This document shows, one piece after another, positions 49,344-58,181 of a DNA stretch of 64,000 nt. The position numbers were made by a program, and so were the translations under genes. The stretch comes from Kribbella sp. VKM Ac-2568. GTDB lineage: Bacteria; Actinomycetota; Actinomycetes; Propionibacteriales; Kribbellaceae. The notes under the pieces are model-generated. The model was not told the origin of the DNA, searched no databases, and was given only the letters and a program-made list of their open reading frames with translations. The DNA lies in the NCBI RefSeq assembly GCF_004345365.1, contig NZ_SLVF01000004.1:248001-312000 (forward strand), written 5' to 3'. Numbering within the stretch: the stretch's first letter is position 1; the number at the start of each line of letters is the position of its first letter.

Positions 49344-50039
49344 TTAGCGCGGGCTGCCGATGGGCCGGACGATCAGGGTGTTGATGTCGACGCCGGCCGG
49401 CTGGGTGAGGGCCCAGACGATCGAGGCGGCTAGTTGGTCGGCGCTGATCCGCTCGCGGCCGGGGGCGAGGCCGCCGACCGGGTCGGAGAAGTGCGTCTCG
49501 ACCGCGCCGGGGGAGACGAGCGTGACGCCGATGCCGTCACCGGTGACCATTTGCCGGGTGTTCTCGGCGAGACCGGTGACGGCGAACTTGGTCGCGCCGT
49601 AGATGTTGCCCGGGGTGTGCACGTGGCCGGCGACACTGCCGACCAGGACGATCCGGCCGCGGCTGACCTTGAGTGCCGGGAGCGCGGCCCGGATCAGCAA
49701 CGCCGGACCGAGCACGTTGGTCAGGATCATCGACCGCCAGCCCTCGGGATCACCGTCGTCGAGCGAGTCGTGGGTGGCGAAGCCCGCGTTGGCGACGGCG
49801 TTGTCCAGCTGCCCGAAGGTCTTCAGCGTCGCGTCGACCGTATCCTGGACCGCGGCCGGGTTGGACGCGTCGCCGGCGATCGTCAGCAGCTCGGCCGGCC
49901 GCCCCACCGAGGCGGCGAACGAGTCCAGCCGATCGGCGTTGCGTCCAGTGACGGTGACGCTGTGACCGAGGTCCAGCAGTTGGCGGGCGGCCGCGGCGCC
50001 GATACCGCTGGAGCCTCCGGTGATCAAGGTGACTGGCAT
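49344..50039 (-). CDS. Short-chain dehydrogenase/reductase
   Basis: 231 residues from ATG 50039. Classical SDR: nucleotide loop TGGSSGIGAAAARQL at 7-21, DNAVANAGF (the NAG motif) near 81-89, catalytic YGATK with Tyr/Lys near 147-151 after SVAGHVHTPGN, and the cofactor segment SPGAVETHF. NADP(H) specificity is likely from TGRNADR. Promoter elements of the MerR type lie directly upstream, and the transcript would start almost at the ATG. Confidence 0.93.
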   Translation of the reverse strand: MPVTLITGGSSGIGAAAARQLLDLGHSVTVTGRNADRLDSFAASVGRPAELLTIAGDASNPAAVQDTVDATLKTFGQLDNAVANAGFATHDSLDDGDPEGWRSMILTNVLGPALLIRAALPALKVSRGRIVLVGSVAGHVHTPGNIYGATKFAVTGLAENTRQMVTGDGIGVTLVSPGAVETHFSDPVGGLAPGRERISADQLAASIVWALTQPAGVDINTLIVRPIGSPR

Positions 50040-50047
50040 GCTCACCG

Positions 50048-50078
50048 ACGCTAGGTTCTAGAGTCGGCTCTAGGTCAA
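50048..50078 (-). promoter_or_regulatory. MerR-type promoter with 19-bp spacer and dyad
   Basis: On the minus strand: -35 TTGACC, then 19 bp containing CTAGAG-ccga-CTCTAG, then -10 TAGCGT. The over-long spacer with a central dyad is the hallmark of promoters activated by MerR-family regulators. It drives the SDR gene; no merR gene is adjacent. Confidence 0.75.
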
Positions 50079-50082
50079 GGGG

Positions 50083-50907
50083 TCAGAGGCGCAGATACCC
50101 GAACGCGGTCTGCCAGGTGCCGCCGTTCTCGATCCGCTCCAGCACGATGCGCTGCAGCCGGGTGTCGCGCGGGTACTGCGCCAGGTTCGTCAGGTCGTGG
50201 CTGCGGAAGGTGAAGAAGATCGCGCTGTCCTGGCTGTCCACCGGTTCGCCGTACGGCGTGAAGCGGCGGCCGAAGCGGACCATGTTCGAGTCCTGCGGGA
50301 GGTTGTCGAGCAGGTACGGGTCGATCAGCCAGGAGCCGAGCGTCGCCGTCTTCACCGTTTGCTCCGGGAACACCCGCGGGAAGAACTCCCGGGCCCGGTC
50401 GAAGCTGTCGTCCACCAACTCCGGCGTGAGCGAACCCGTCTCCGGGATGTGTACGCCGATCACCCACTCGCCGGGCTCGGTCCCCGGCACCGGGTGCGAG
50501 TCGGGCACCTGGTGTAGCAGGAACTGCAGCCGGCCGAGCGCGTAGATCGTCCCGGTCCAGTGGATCGTCATCCACCAGTGCGTCTCCAGGCCGAACTCGC
50601 CGTTGGTCCGGCGGCTCACCTCCAGTTGCTTGCCGAGATCGGCGAGCGTGGCCCAACTGACCTCGTCGCTGATCCCGAGTTCCCGGTGGTAGCGACGGAT
50701 GTCCGGCAGCGTCTCCAGGAACGCCGCGAGCGAGACCAGCGGGTCGTCCGGAGCGGTCAGGTCACCCTCGGCCGGGAAGGTGCCGATCACCCGGCAGAGT
50801 TGCGCGGCGAACTCCGTCACCGCTTGGCGGTCGACGTCGAGCTTCTCGGCGTCCTCCCGGTCGGCATCAGTGAATCCCAGCAGGCGGTACTCGTCAGCAG
50901 TCGTCAC
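50083..50907 (-). CDS. Acyltransferase-domain (GNAT-like) protein
   Basis: 274 residues. The N-terminal domain (about 1-110) is helical, with GFTDADREDAEKLDVDRQ and LCRVIGTFPAEGDLTAPD. The C-terminal half is GNAT-like: HWWMTIHWTGTIYALGRLQF, GEWVIGVHIPETGSLTPELV and SFDRAREFFPRVFPEQTVKT, closing with TATLGSWLIDPYLLDNLPQD. Similar proteins in streptomycetes are labelled acyltransferase domain-containing and lack a known substrate. Single gene, start fixed by ATG 50907. Confidence 0.75.
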   Translation of the reverse strand: MTTADEYRLLGFTDADREDAEKLDVDRQAVTEFAAQLCRVIGTFPAEGDLTAPDDPLVSLAAFLETLPDIRRYHRELGISDEVSWATLADLGKQLEVSRRTNGEFGLETHWWMTIHWTGTIYALGRLQFLLHQVPDSHPVPGTEPGEWVIGVHIPETGSLTPELVDDSFDRAREFFPRVFPEQTVKTATLGSWLIDPYLLDNLPQDSNMVRFGRRFTPYGEPVDSQDSAIFFTFRSHDLTNLAQYPRDTRLQRIVLERIENGGTWQTAFGYLRL

Positions 50908-50972
50908 CCGCCAACCGTAGCTGTCAGATACTTACGACCCCGCATCCGCCTTCCGGACCTAAGCTCCACGGG

Positions 50973-52058
50973 TCAGCGCTCCTCGGCCAGACCGAGGTAG
51001 AGGACGGTCGGGTCCGCGGGGCTGAACGCCAGCGACGGGATGCCGTCGTAGTGGTTGTGCTGCTTGCTCAGCTCACCGGTGGAGGGGCGGAAGCGATAGA
51101 GATCGGCGCCGTAGTTCGCGAAGGACGTGCCGTAGGAGAAATAGAGCAGGTCCGGGTCGACCGGGCTGGCCCACATCTGGTTGCCGTTGTAGAGCGTCGC
51201 CCGGGACTGGTCGAGCACCGGCCGGAACTTGAGGCCGCCGTCGTCCGACTGCCAGATGTACCGCGTCGCCTCGTCACGCTCGTAGCCCTCCATCCAGACG
51301 ACCTGCGGGTTCGCCGGGGAGATCGCCAGGCTGAACGCGTTCACGCGGGTGACCGCGGCGGATCGGTGCCAGCTGCGGCCGCCGTCGAAGGTGGCGTAGG
51401 TGCCGTCGGACATCACGCCGAGCACGAGGTGGTCCGGATCCCGCGGGTCGATCACCGCGTTGTAGACGAAGAGATCCTTGGCCGGGAGGATGCCCGTCCG
51501 GTGCCAGGTCACGCCGTCGTCGATGGAGTCGTAGATCTGCCCGTCACCTGCCACCACCCGAAGCTCGTCCCGCAGGGCCACGAAGGCCGACAGCCCGCTG
51601 CCCGCGACCGGACCCGCCACTGTGCTCACCTGGTTGCCCTTCACCCGGTGGATCGGCTGGTCGTTCACGCTGTAGATGTACGCCGTCTCACCCGGGCCCG
51701 GCGCCACGTCGTACGTCGCGAGGTCGTCCGGCGACTTGTCGAGCTGTTGCCAACTGCAACCGGCGTCGCTGGAGCGCTGGATCGACTGGCGGCCGATCGC
51801 GATCAACGTGTTCGGCTCCTCGAGCGTGGCCACCTTGGCGTACGTCACCGGCCGCAGTTGTCCCTTGGTCGGGATCAGGTCGGCGCCGTCGGAGTACGTG
51901 ATGGTGACGGAGCCGTCGCCGTACACGGTGTCGCACTGCGGGGTGTTCCAGAACCAGCCGGGCTCATCCAAGGTGCCGGCGTTGGCGGGGGAGGCGAGGG
52001 TGATGGTCAGGGCGGAGGCCAGCAGAGCGACGCCGGCTCGGAGGCGGTGTGAGGTCAT
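50973..52058 (-). CDS. Secreted BNR/sialidase-like repeat protein
   Basis: 361 residues from ATG 52058. Signal peptide 1-29 (LRAGVALLASALTITLASPA). The mature part is a beta-propeller made of BNR/Asp-box-like repeats: SSDAGCSWQQL, SIDDGVTWHRTG, TFDGGRSWHRS and QSDDGGLKFRP, each with the SxDxGxxW pattern. Acidic catalytic positions typical of true sialidases are not evident, so a glycan-binding or photosystem-assembly-like propeller role is as likely. Exported outside the cell. Divergent from the AraC gene. Confidence 0.85.
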   Translation of the reverse strand: MTSHRLRAGVALLASALTITLASPANAGTLDEPGWFWNTPQCDTVYGDGSVTITYSDGADLIPTKGQLRPVTYAKVATLEEPNTLIAIGRQSIQRSSDAGCSWQQLDKSPDDLATYDVAPGPGETAYIYSVNDQPIHRVKGNQVSTVAGPVAGSGLSAFVALRDELRVVAGDGQIYDSIDDGVTWHRTGILPAKDLFVYNAVIDPRDPDHLVLGVMSDGTYATFDGGRSWHRSAAVTRVNAFSLAISPANPQVVWMEGYERDEATRYIWQSDDGGLKFRPVLDQSRATLYNGNQMWASPVDPDLLYFSYGTSFANYGADLYRFRPSTGELSKQHNHYDGIPSLAFSPADPTVLYLGLAEER

Positions 52059-52159
52059 GTGCCATGTGTAGATGGCCGGTCCGGCGCGCCACCAGGAGTC
52101 ACCCTGGCCGACGCCCGCCATGACGTATACCAGCCACGCTTCGGGGAGGATGCTGTCTC

Positions 52160-53002
52160 GTGGTCTCTTATCTGCGGGTTCCTCCGCCTGCTGAGCAGCG
52201 CGACTTCGTCGAGCACTACTGGATGGTGGAGGCGCCGGGATCGCCGTCGGAGGTCAAGCGGGAGATCCTGATCCCGAACGGCCGACCGGGTCTTGCCATT
52301 GCGCTCGCCGAGCCGGGCGTCCGGCACGATGCGGTGACCGGGCACGCCTGGACGAACGACGCCTCATTGTTCGGGATCATGACTCGCCCGCACGTGCTGA
52401 CCCAGACGGGGATGTCGAGCTACGTGGGCGCGGAGTTCAAGCCTTGGGGAATCGCCGCCCTCGGCCTACCCGACCGCCTGGTCGACGCCGTTCTACCTCT
52501 GGCCCGCTGGACAGACCCTGGTACTGCGGAACGCCTGGCGGGTGAGCTCGTCGGGCTCGAGTTCGGGCAACCGCGCGCGGACAGGCTCGCGGAGTTCGTC
52601 GGGTCGAGGCTGCGCGACGTACGGGCCGTGGACGTGGTGGATCGCGCCGTGAAGGTGATTGAGGAGGCCCGGGGAGCTGTGTCCGTCGCCGAGGTGGCCG
52701 GCGCGGTCGGCGTCTCGTACAGCAGCCTGTACCGGATATTCACCGGCCTGACAGGTGTGGGGCCGAAGCAGTTCGCCGAGATCGTGAGGTACTTCAATTT
52801 CGTCGGCGGGCTGCTGGGTGGACCTGCCGACGCGGCATCCACACTCGCCGCCCTGCACGGGTACTACGACCAGGCGCACGCGGCGCGGGACTTCAAGCGG
52901 TTCACGGGAGTCAGTGCGACCTCGTTCCGGGCTGTGCAGAACGGGATCGCCGCGTTGATGCATGGAAGATCCGTCCAAGACGCGGCGCCGGGTGCCGGGT
53001 GA
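52160..53002 (+). CDS. AraC family regulator
   Basis: 280 residues from GTG 52160. The N-terminal half is a DUF6597-like sensor: FVEHYWMVEAPGSPSEVKRE, LIPNGRPGLAIALAEPG and SYVGAEFKPWG. The C-terminal half holds the HTH_18 pair: VSVAEVAGAVGVSYSSLYRI near residues 173-192 and KRFTGVSATSFRAVQNG at the end. It precedes the VOC gene with 37 bp between them and probably controls it, and is divergent from the BNR protein gene. Confidence 0.9.
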   Translation: MVSYLRVPPPAEQRDFVEHYWMVEAPGSPSEVKREILIPNGRPGLAIALAEPGVRHDAVTGHAWTNDASLFGIMTRPHVLTQTGMSSYVGAEFKPWGIAALGLPDRLVDAVLPLARWTDPGTAERLAGELVGLEFGQPRADRLAEFVGSRLRDVRAVDVVDRAVKVIEEARGAVSVAEVAGAVGVSYSSLYRIFTGLTGVGPKQFAEIVRYFNFVGGLLGGPADAASTLAALHGYYDQAHAARDFKRFTGVSATSFRAVQNGIAALMHGRSVQDAAPGAG

Positions 53003-53039
53003 TGCTGGTGCTCTCATCACCGGAACGGAAGCAGGCATC

Positions 53040-53384
53040 GTGGGACGGATCATCCATGTCGAACTGACCGCCGCCGATCTCGGCCGGGCGGCCACCTTCT
53101 ATGCCGAGGCCTTGGGCTGGCAGCCCGAGCCGTCGCCCTTCATCGAGGGTTACCTGGTCGCGCAGACCGGCGAGGGCGCGGGGATCGACGGCGCCATCAT
53201 GAGTCGCGACTACCAGCAGCAGACGACGATCGCGTGGATCGAAGTGGACGACCTTGACGCCACGCTCGACGCCGTCGTGAAGGCAGGCGGCGCCAGGGCG
53301 GGCGAAGTACAGGAGCTTCCGGGCGTCGGGCGGCTCGCCTACGTCCGCGACCCCGAAGGCACCCTCCTCGGCCTCCGCCAGTAG
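53040..53384 (+). CDS. VOC family (glyoxalase/bleomycin resistance-like) protein
   Basis: 114 residues from GTG 53040. A two-repeat beta-alpha-beta-beta-beta vicinal oxygen chelate fold: IIHVELTAADLGRAATFYAE, LVAQTGEGAGIDGAIMS and IAWIEVDDLDATLDAVVKAG, ending in YVRDPEGTLLGLRQ. Histidine 6 and the closing Glu are in metal-ligand positions. Enzymes of this size act as dioxygenases, isomerases or drug-binding proteins; no substrate can be named. A longer frame from 52962 overlaps AraC and is less likely. Confidence 0.88.
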   Translation: MGRIIHVELTAADLGRAATFYAEALGWQPEPSPFIEGYLVAQTGEGAGIDGAIMSRDYQQQTTIAWIEVDDLDATLDAVVKAGGARAGEVQELPGVGRLAYVRDPEGTLLGLRQ

Positions 53385-53432
53385 CCGGCTCGGCCTCTCG
53401 CTGGGCCTGGCGTTAGCGCTGGGCGGCCTTGG

Positions 53433-53720
53433 TCAGCCGGCGGCGGTGTCGATGTGACGAGCCAGGACCAAGTCGTTGTCGGTAATGCCACCGGCGTCGT
53501 GCGTGGCGAGCCGGAAGGTGATCGTGGTCCAGCGGATGTCGATGTCCGGGTGGTGGTTCATCGATTCGGCCAGCTGGGCGACGGTCGCGACGAGCCGGAT
53601 CCCGTCCATGAACGTCGGCTTCTTGACGCTGCGCACCAGTTCGTTGTCGACCACTTTCCACTCCGGCAGGTGGTCGCGAATCGCGAGATCGATCTGGTCA
53701 TCCGTCAGCAGCTCAGCCAT
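53433..53720 (-). CDS. Pterin-4a-carbinolamine dehydratase
   Basis: 95 residues from ATG 53720 (alternatives at 53729 and 53744). The signature is complete: LPEWKVVDNELVRSVKKPTF, then VAQLAESMNHHPDIDIRWTT with the catalytic histidine pair and ITFRLATHDAGGITDNDLVL. Recycles tetrahydrobiopterin by dehydrating the 4a-carbinolamine, and in some bacteria may serve folate-like or moonlighting roles. No aromatic amino acid hydroxylase lies nearby. Confidence 0.92.
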   Translation of the reverse strand: MAELLTDDQIDLAIRDHLPEWKVVDNELVRSVKKPTFMDGIRLVATVAQLAESMNHHPDIDIRWTTITFRLATHDAGGITDNDLVLARHIDTAAG

Positions 53721-53787
53721 AGGCGACATTCTAGTGCCCCGCACCCTCTCCCCGGACCGCGAGCAGAGGCCGAAGCACTCAGGCGAT

Positions 53788-55179
53788 TCAGTCGGCTGGG
53801 CGGACTCGGGCGGAGGTGAGGAGGCCGGCGAGGGCTAGGGCGGCGCTGGCGGTGATGATCGTGCCGAAGACCCAGCGGGTGGGATGAGCGGCGTTCAGTG
53901 CGAGCAGCGTGCCGCTGACGGCCAGGGCGGTGGCGATGCTCATGGTGCTGGCCATCTGGGCCGCGCTGCTGTTGCGGCCGGAGTTGCTCGCGTCGGACAG
54001 GTCGAGGGTGAGCACGGACAGGCTCGACGTGCTGAGTCCCATCCCGATCCCCGCGACGGTCCACCCCGCCAACCCGGCCCAGGTCGTCGTGTCGGTCCAG
54101 GCGAGCAACGAGGTGCCTGCCAGGCCGACGGTCATCAGCGTCAGGCCGATACGCAGTACGGAGGTCCGCGGCATGCCGTGGTCGCGGCCCTGCAGCCAAG
54201 AGCCGAACGCCCAGCTCACCCCCGTGATCGAGAGGGTGACACCCGCGCGCGACGGGCTGAAGTCGTGCTGCAGCGTCAGCAGCAACGGCAAGTAGGCGCC
54301 GGCGCCCGCGAAGGCCGCCCCGCCGAGGCCGCGCACCGCCACCACGGCCGGGAAGCCACGCCGCGCGGTGAAGGTCCCGCGAGGCATCACCCGTACCGCG
54401 GCCGCGGCCAGCACCGCCAGGCTGACGGGAATCGCCAGTCCGGCGATCAGGGGATGCGTCTCGAGCTGATCGCCGGCCAGCGTCATCGTGAACAGCGCGA
54501 CGGAGGCACCGAATGCCCAGGGCAAGGCAGCTCGCCACGCAACCAGCTCGGCAGCGTCCTCGGGGCTGCGCTCGGGCGCTGGTGTGCTTGCCGACTGCCG
54601 CATCGCCGGTTGCAGCAGCAGCCAACTCGGGACCAGGAGTGCCAACGCACCCAGGAACACCCACCGCCAGCCGAACTGCTCGGTGATCACGCCGGTCAAC
54701 AGAGGTCCGAGCACCGACGGCAGGATCCACATCGCCGCGAACAGGGAGAACATCCTCGGTCGCAGTACGGCGGGAAGAGCCCTGGCCACGAGCACCATCA
54801 ACGCGACGTCGAGCAAGCCCTCGGCCAGTCCGCTCAGCAGCCGTCCGGCTACCACCATCGGCATCTCTTGCGCCGTCCCGACCAGGAGCTGAGCAAGTCC
54901 GAAGGTGATCGCTCCCGCTCGCAGCGCAGGAATCGGTCCACGCCGATCAGCCCACAAGCCGGCAACAGCGAGCGAAACCAGGTATCCGGCGTTCGGCGCC
55001 GCATTCGCCAGCCCGAAGCTCCCGAGCGCGTCGAACTCCCGGACCATGGTCGGGAGCGCCGTCCCCACCGCCCGGTTCTCGAACGCTCCGAGGGTCACCA
55101 ACGACACAACCCCGAGCACCAACGGCAGATGCGCACCATGGAACAACCGCGCGCGGGAGGACACCTCAGTCGACGACAT
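53788..55179 (-). CDS. MFS transporter, DHA2-like drug exporter
   Basis: 463 residues from ATG 55179 (ATG 55188 also in frame). Twelve to fourteen membrane helices: LPLVLGVVSLVTLGAFENRAV, SLAVAGLWADRRGPIPALRA with the loop 2-3 motif GLWADRRG near 83-90, then VLPSVLGPLLTGVITEQFGW and later helices. The motif D-R-x-G-R/P for the gating loop is present. A proton-driven exporter of hydrophobic compounds is probable. Antisense to nothing real; isolated between PCD and the gap. Confidence 0.9.
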   Translation of the reverse strand: MSSTEVSSRARLFHGAHLPLVLGVVSLVTLGAFENRAVGTALPTMVREFDALGSFGLANAAPNAGYLVSLAVAGLWADRRGPIPALRAGAITFGLAQLLVGTAQEMPMVVAGRLLSGLAEGLLDVALMVLVARALPAVLRPRMFSLFAAMWILPSVLGPLLTGVITEQFGWRWVFLGALALLVPSWLLLQPAMRQSASTPAPERSPEDAAELVAWRAALPWAFGASVALFTMTLAGDQLETHPLIAGLAIPVSLAVLAAAAVRVMPRGTFTARRGFPAVVAVRGLGGAAFAGAGAYLPLLLTLQHDFSPSRAGVTLSITGVSWAFGSWLQGRDHGMPRTSVLRIGLTLMTVGLAGTSLLAWTDTTTWAGLAGWTVAGIGMGLSTSSLSVLTLDLSDASNSGRNSSAAQMASTMSIATALAVSGTLLALNAAHPTRWVFGTIITASAALALAGLLTSARVRPAD

Positions 55180-55307
55180 GCCCGCCATCCTCGAAGTTCA
55201 ACCTGACTTCAAGTCAAGCCGGGGCCTGGTCCAGCTGTAGCCGGCCAGGTTGGTGCCGCTCCCGGCCGAGCGGTGCCAGCGGTAGTTGTGGGGGTGGACA
55301 CCAAAAC

Positions 55308-55345
55308 GGGACCTCGGAGGCTCCCCATTTCTTGTCCGAGGTCCC
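55308..55345. terminator. 11-bp perfect stem-loop in the gap
   Basis: GGGACCTCGGA at 55308-55318 pairs with TCCGAGGTCCC at 55335-55345 over 16 bases. It lies 139 bp beyond the UbiB stop on the leftward transcript and may end it. The rest of 55190-55483 has no supported gene, although several frames are open here. Confidence 0.5.
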
Positions 55346-55483
55346 GGCAGGGTGTTCGGGATTCGCCACCGGTGCTCGAGAAGACACCTGGACGGGCGTG
55401 ATGGCCGGTGGGTGGCCGTCCGCTGCACCATCCAACCCCGCGCTCCAGCCTCAAGTGTTACCAACGCCCCGACCCGAGTACCC

Positions 55484-57460
55484 CTAGACGCGGGATCGGC
55501 TGTCGGGGAGGCGGAAGACCAGCACCAGGACCCGCAGGACGAGGACGGCGCAGATGACCAGCAGGTTGTAAGCGAACAGCTGGTAGAGGCTGACGGATTC
55601 GGTCACCTTCGGGCCGCCCGGCGTACCGAGCAGGAGGACCGCCATCAGGCCCGCCGTGGCGCCGAGGATCGCCAGCAGAGCCTGGTGGAGAAGGCCGGTG
55701 AAATGGCGACGGTCGCGTTCGTCGGCGAACAGGCGGACGTTCAGCCCGAGCCGTCCGCTCTCGGCGGCCGCGGCGATCCGGTCGATCCGGCGGGGGAGTC
55801 GCCGCAGCATCGGCAGCAGCGTCGCCAGTTCCTCGGTCGCGGTACGGCGCAGTGCCTCGGGGGCGAGGCGGTCCGTCACATGCGCGGCGGCGAACTGGCG
55901 CGAGGCGGCGACCAGATCGAAGTCGGGGGAGATCCGCGAGATCGTGCCCTCGATCGTCGCCAGCGCCCGGAACACCGCGGCCACCTCCGGCGGTACGCCG
56001 AGATCGTGCGCGGTGATGATCTTGAACAGGTCGTTGAACATGGCCGGGCCGAGAGCCGCGCCGGCGCCGAGGTGGCGGGCCATGAACTGCCCGACCGCGC
56101 GCTCCAGGCTCTGCTCGTCGATCACGTCCGGGCGGTACACGATCTCCAGCAGCGCGTCGGTGGCGGCTACCGGATCACCGTGGTCGACCGCCAGCAGGAA
56201 CCGCTGCAGGGCCTCTCGGGTGGACGGATCGAGCCGCCCGACCGAGCCGAGGTCGAGCATCCCGATCCGGCCGTCGGTGAGCAGCAGGAAGTTGCCGGGG
56301 TGCGGATCCGCGTGGAAGACGCCGTCGATCGCCACCTGGCCGAGCAGGCAGTCGAACAGCACCCGCGCGAGCCGAGCGGCGTCCAGGCCGCGCTCGGCGA
56401 TCGTGCCGGCCGCAGTACCGAGGCCGACGCCGTCGAGCCGTTGCATCGTGAGCACACGACCGGTCGAGTACCGCGGGAAGAGTGCCGGCACCACCACGTC
56501 GTTGTTCCCGGCAACTGATCGGCCGGCCGAGACGCTGGCCATGTTGCCTGCCTCGACCGTGAAGTCGAGCTCCTCGCGCATCGCGTCGGCGAACCCCTCG
56601 GCGAGCGCGCGGACACCCATCGATCGACCCCAGTCGGTGTTCCGCTCGAGCATCCTGGCCAGCCGCTGCACGATGTCCAGATCCCGGTCGACGACTGATG
56701 AGATCCCCGGCCGCTGCACCTTGACGACCACCTGTACTCCGTCGAGGTCTGCGGCGTACACCTGAGCGACGGAAGCGGCGGCGAGTGGTTCGGCGGCGAA
56801 GTCGGTGAAGACCTGACGAGGTGGTGCGCCCAGTTCCTCGGTAAGGACGTCCTCGATCTGCGGCCAGGGCGCGGGAGAGACCTGGTCCTGCAGACGGCTG
56901 AGCTCGAGCGCGACCGCCGCGGGGATCACGTCGCTGCGGGTGGAGAGCACCTGGCCGAGCTTGACGAAGGTGACGCCGGCCTCGTCCAGGGCGAGCCGAA
57001 GCGAACGGGCGAGATCCGCCTGGCCGGCCGCGTTCTCCCGGCCCGGGCGACGGCGACCGCGAAGATACGGCCCGAGCCCGTGCCGGACGGCGATCCGCAG
57101 AATCTGCAGATACCTGCGCGTCCGGGCGATCCGCCCGCTCAGATCCCGCCGCAGATCCCGGGCCCTGGGCAACGACCCGGTGGGCACCAGCGCCTCGGAC
57201 AACACGAGAAAGATGAGCCCGGCAAGCATCGAGCACAGCGCAGTCAACGCCAGAAACGCGACCGCAGCCCCGGTCGACCCAGTCCACGGCAACGGCCCGG
57301 CCAGCGCATTCAGCAACGGACTGAACACGGCCAACGTCAGCCCCGCGCCCACGGCCAACCGCCCGAACCCGAACCGCACCCCGAGCAACCGCTGCGACAC
57401 CGGCACGAAAATCACCATGAACACAGCAACATTCACCAGGCCGACCACAACCACGTCCAT
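55484..57460 (-). CDS. UbiB/ABC1-family atypical kinase
   Basis: 658 residues. Three N-terminal membrane helices (about 5-85), the ABC1 kinase domain (about 150-480), two C-terminal helices (about 585-650). Key motifs: KLGQVLSTRSDVIPA (KxGQ near 166), VVVKVQRPGISSVVDRDLDI with the lysine near 242, FHADPHPGNFLLLTDGRIGM (catalytic loop near 375) and LDLGSVGR replacing DFG. The family binds ATP and supports lipid or quinone metabolism. The double-anchored layout suggests action at the membrane. Confidence 0.93.
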   Translation of the reverse strand: MDVVVVGLVNVAVFMVIFVPVSQRLLGVRFGFGRLAVGAGLTLAVFSPLLNALAGPLPWTGSTGAAVAFLALTALCSMLAGLIFLVLSEALVPTGSLPRARDLRRDLSGRIARTRRYLQILRIAVRHGLGPYLRGRRRPGRENAAGQADLARSLRLALDEAGVTFVKLGQVLSTRSDVIPAAVALELSRLQDQVSPAPWPQIEDVLTEELGAPPRQVFTDFAAEPLAAASVAQVYAADLDGVQVVVKVQRPGISSVVDRDLDIVQRLARMLERNTDWGRSMGVRALAEGFADAMREELDFTVEAGNMASVSAGRSVAGNNDVVVPALFPRYSTGRVLTMQRLDGVGLGTAAGTIAERGLDAARLARVLFDCLLGQVAIDGVFHADPHPGNFLLLTDGRIGMLDLGSVGRLDPSTREALQRFLLAVDHGDPVAATDALLEIVYRPDVIDEQSLERAVGQFMARHLGAGAALGPAMFNDLFKIITAHDLGVPPEVAAVFRALATIEGTISRISPDFDLVAASRQFAAAHVTDRLAPEALRRTATEELATLLPMLRRLPRRIDRIAAAAESGRLGLNVRLFADERDRRHFTGLLHQALLAILGATAGLMAVLLLGTPGGPKVTESVSLYQLFAYNLLVICAVLVLRVLVLVFRLPDSRSRV

Positions 57461-58128
57461 GCCCAGACCCTAGGCGCTCACCCACCCACCAGAACTCACC
57501 CACGCGAGGGATACGCCTCCCCCACCAGAACAGCAAGAGAAGAGCGGAGGAGAGTGCAGCCGCAGCCGCAGCGCAGCCTCAGCCAGACTGGCGCTGAGCT
57601 CGCGAGCAAGCTCGCAGGAGGTCCTGAGAGTGACGGTGATGAGCTAGCGGTCGGGGAGCCGTCACCTCAAGCTGACCGACGGAAGCCAGAGAAGGCCAGA
57701 CAGGTGACAGCGCTGCCGCAGGCCTCTGAACTACCTCAGCCAGGCGAGCGCTGAGATCGCCAGCAAGCTCGCAGGCGATCTGAGGTCCACATCAACCACC
57801 TGCCACCGCAGTCCTGTGCACGCGCTACAGGCCAGATGAAATGCCGCGCGGGGCTGGTGTTCGGTTGGTTGCCGCCACCGGCCAGGGAGTTGTGGCCGGG
57901 TGGTGGTCAAGTTTGTCCACGGACACGCCTGGGCGCTGTCGCTGTCCGGAAGGATGAGGACAGGTCTATCCACAGAAACAGATCAACCGATCTGCCAAGC
58001 CGCTGCGGGCCCCCGCTTCCAAGGGCGTAGCAGGCGGCAGCTCTCTCACCTCTCTCTGTCTTTCCGTTCTGTGCTTGCCCTTCTTGTTTGTTGCTGTCCC
58101 TCCCTTCCCCTCTCCCTCTGCCGGGAAG
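57461..58128. other. Large gene-free gap with an imperfect direct repeat
   Basis: No coding sequence supported. It holds the two related elements at 57577 and 57734, and a pyrimidine-rich tract near 58050-58120 that runs into the sdh terminator. Confidence 0.5.
57577..57786. repeat. Pair of related 50-bp elements with internal hairpins
   Basis: Both copies (57577-57626 and 57734-57786) begin CCTCAGCCAG and share CGCTGAG and AGCAAGCTCGCAGG. Copy 2 can fold as GATCGCC/GGCGATC around the shared core; copy 1 has a different inner palindrome (GCTCGCGAGC). Could be a small RNA or a mobile repeat. Confidence 0.6.
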
Positions 58129-58167
58129 GCGAAGGCCGCCCCAGCTGTGAGCTGGGGCGGCCTTCGC
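58129..58167 (-). terminator. Terminator of the sdh operon
   Basis: A perfect 18-bp stem (58129-58146 with 58150-58167) and a 3-base loop, 15 bp beyond the sdhB stop. The strongest hairpin in the window. Confidence 0.9.
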
Positions 58168-58181
58168 AAGAGGGAGTGCGG

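Noticed and set aside
55198..55464. Small leftward genes in the gap after UbiB
   Set aside because: Three overlapping frames are open here at once and none shows protein-like composition; the hairpin at 55308 crosses them.
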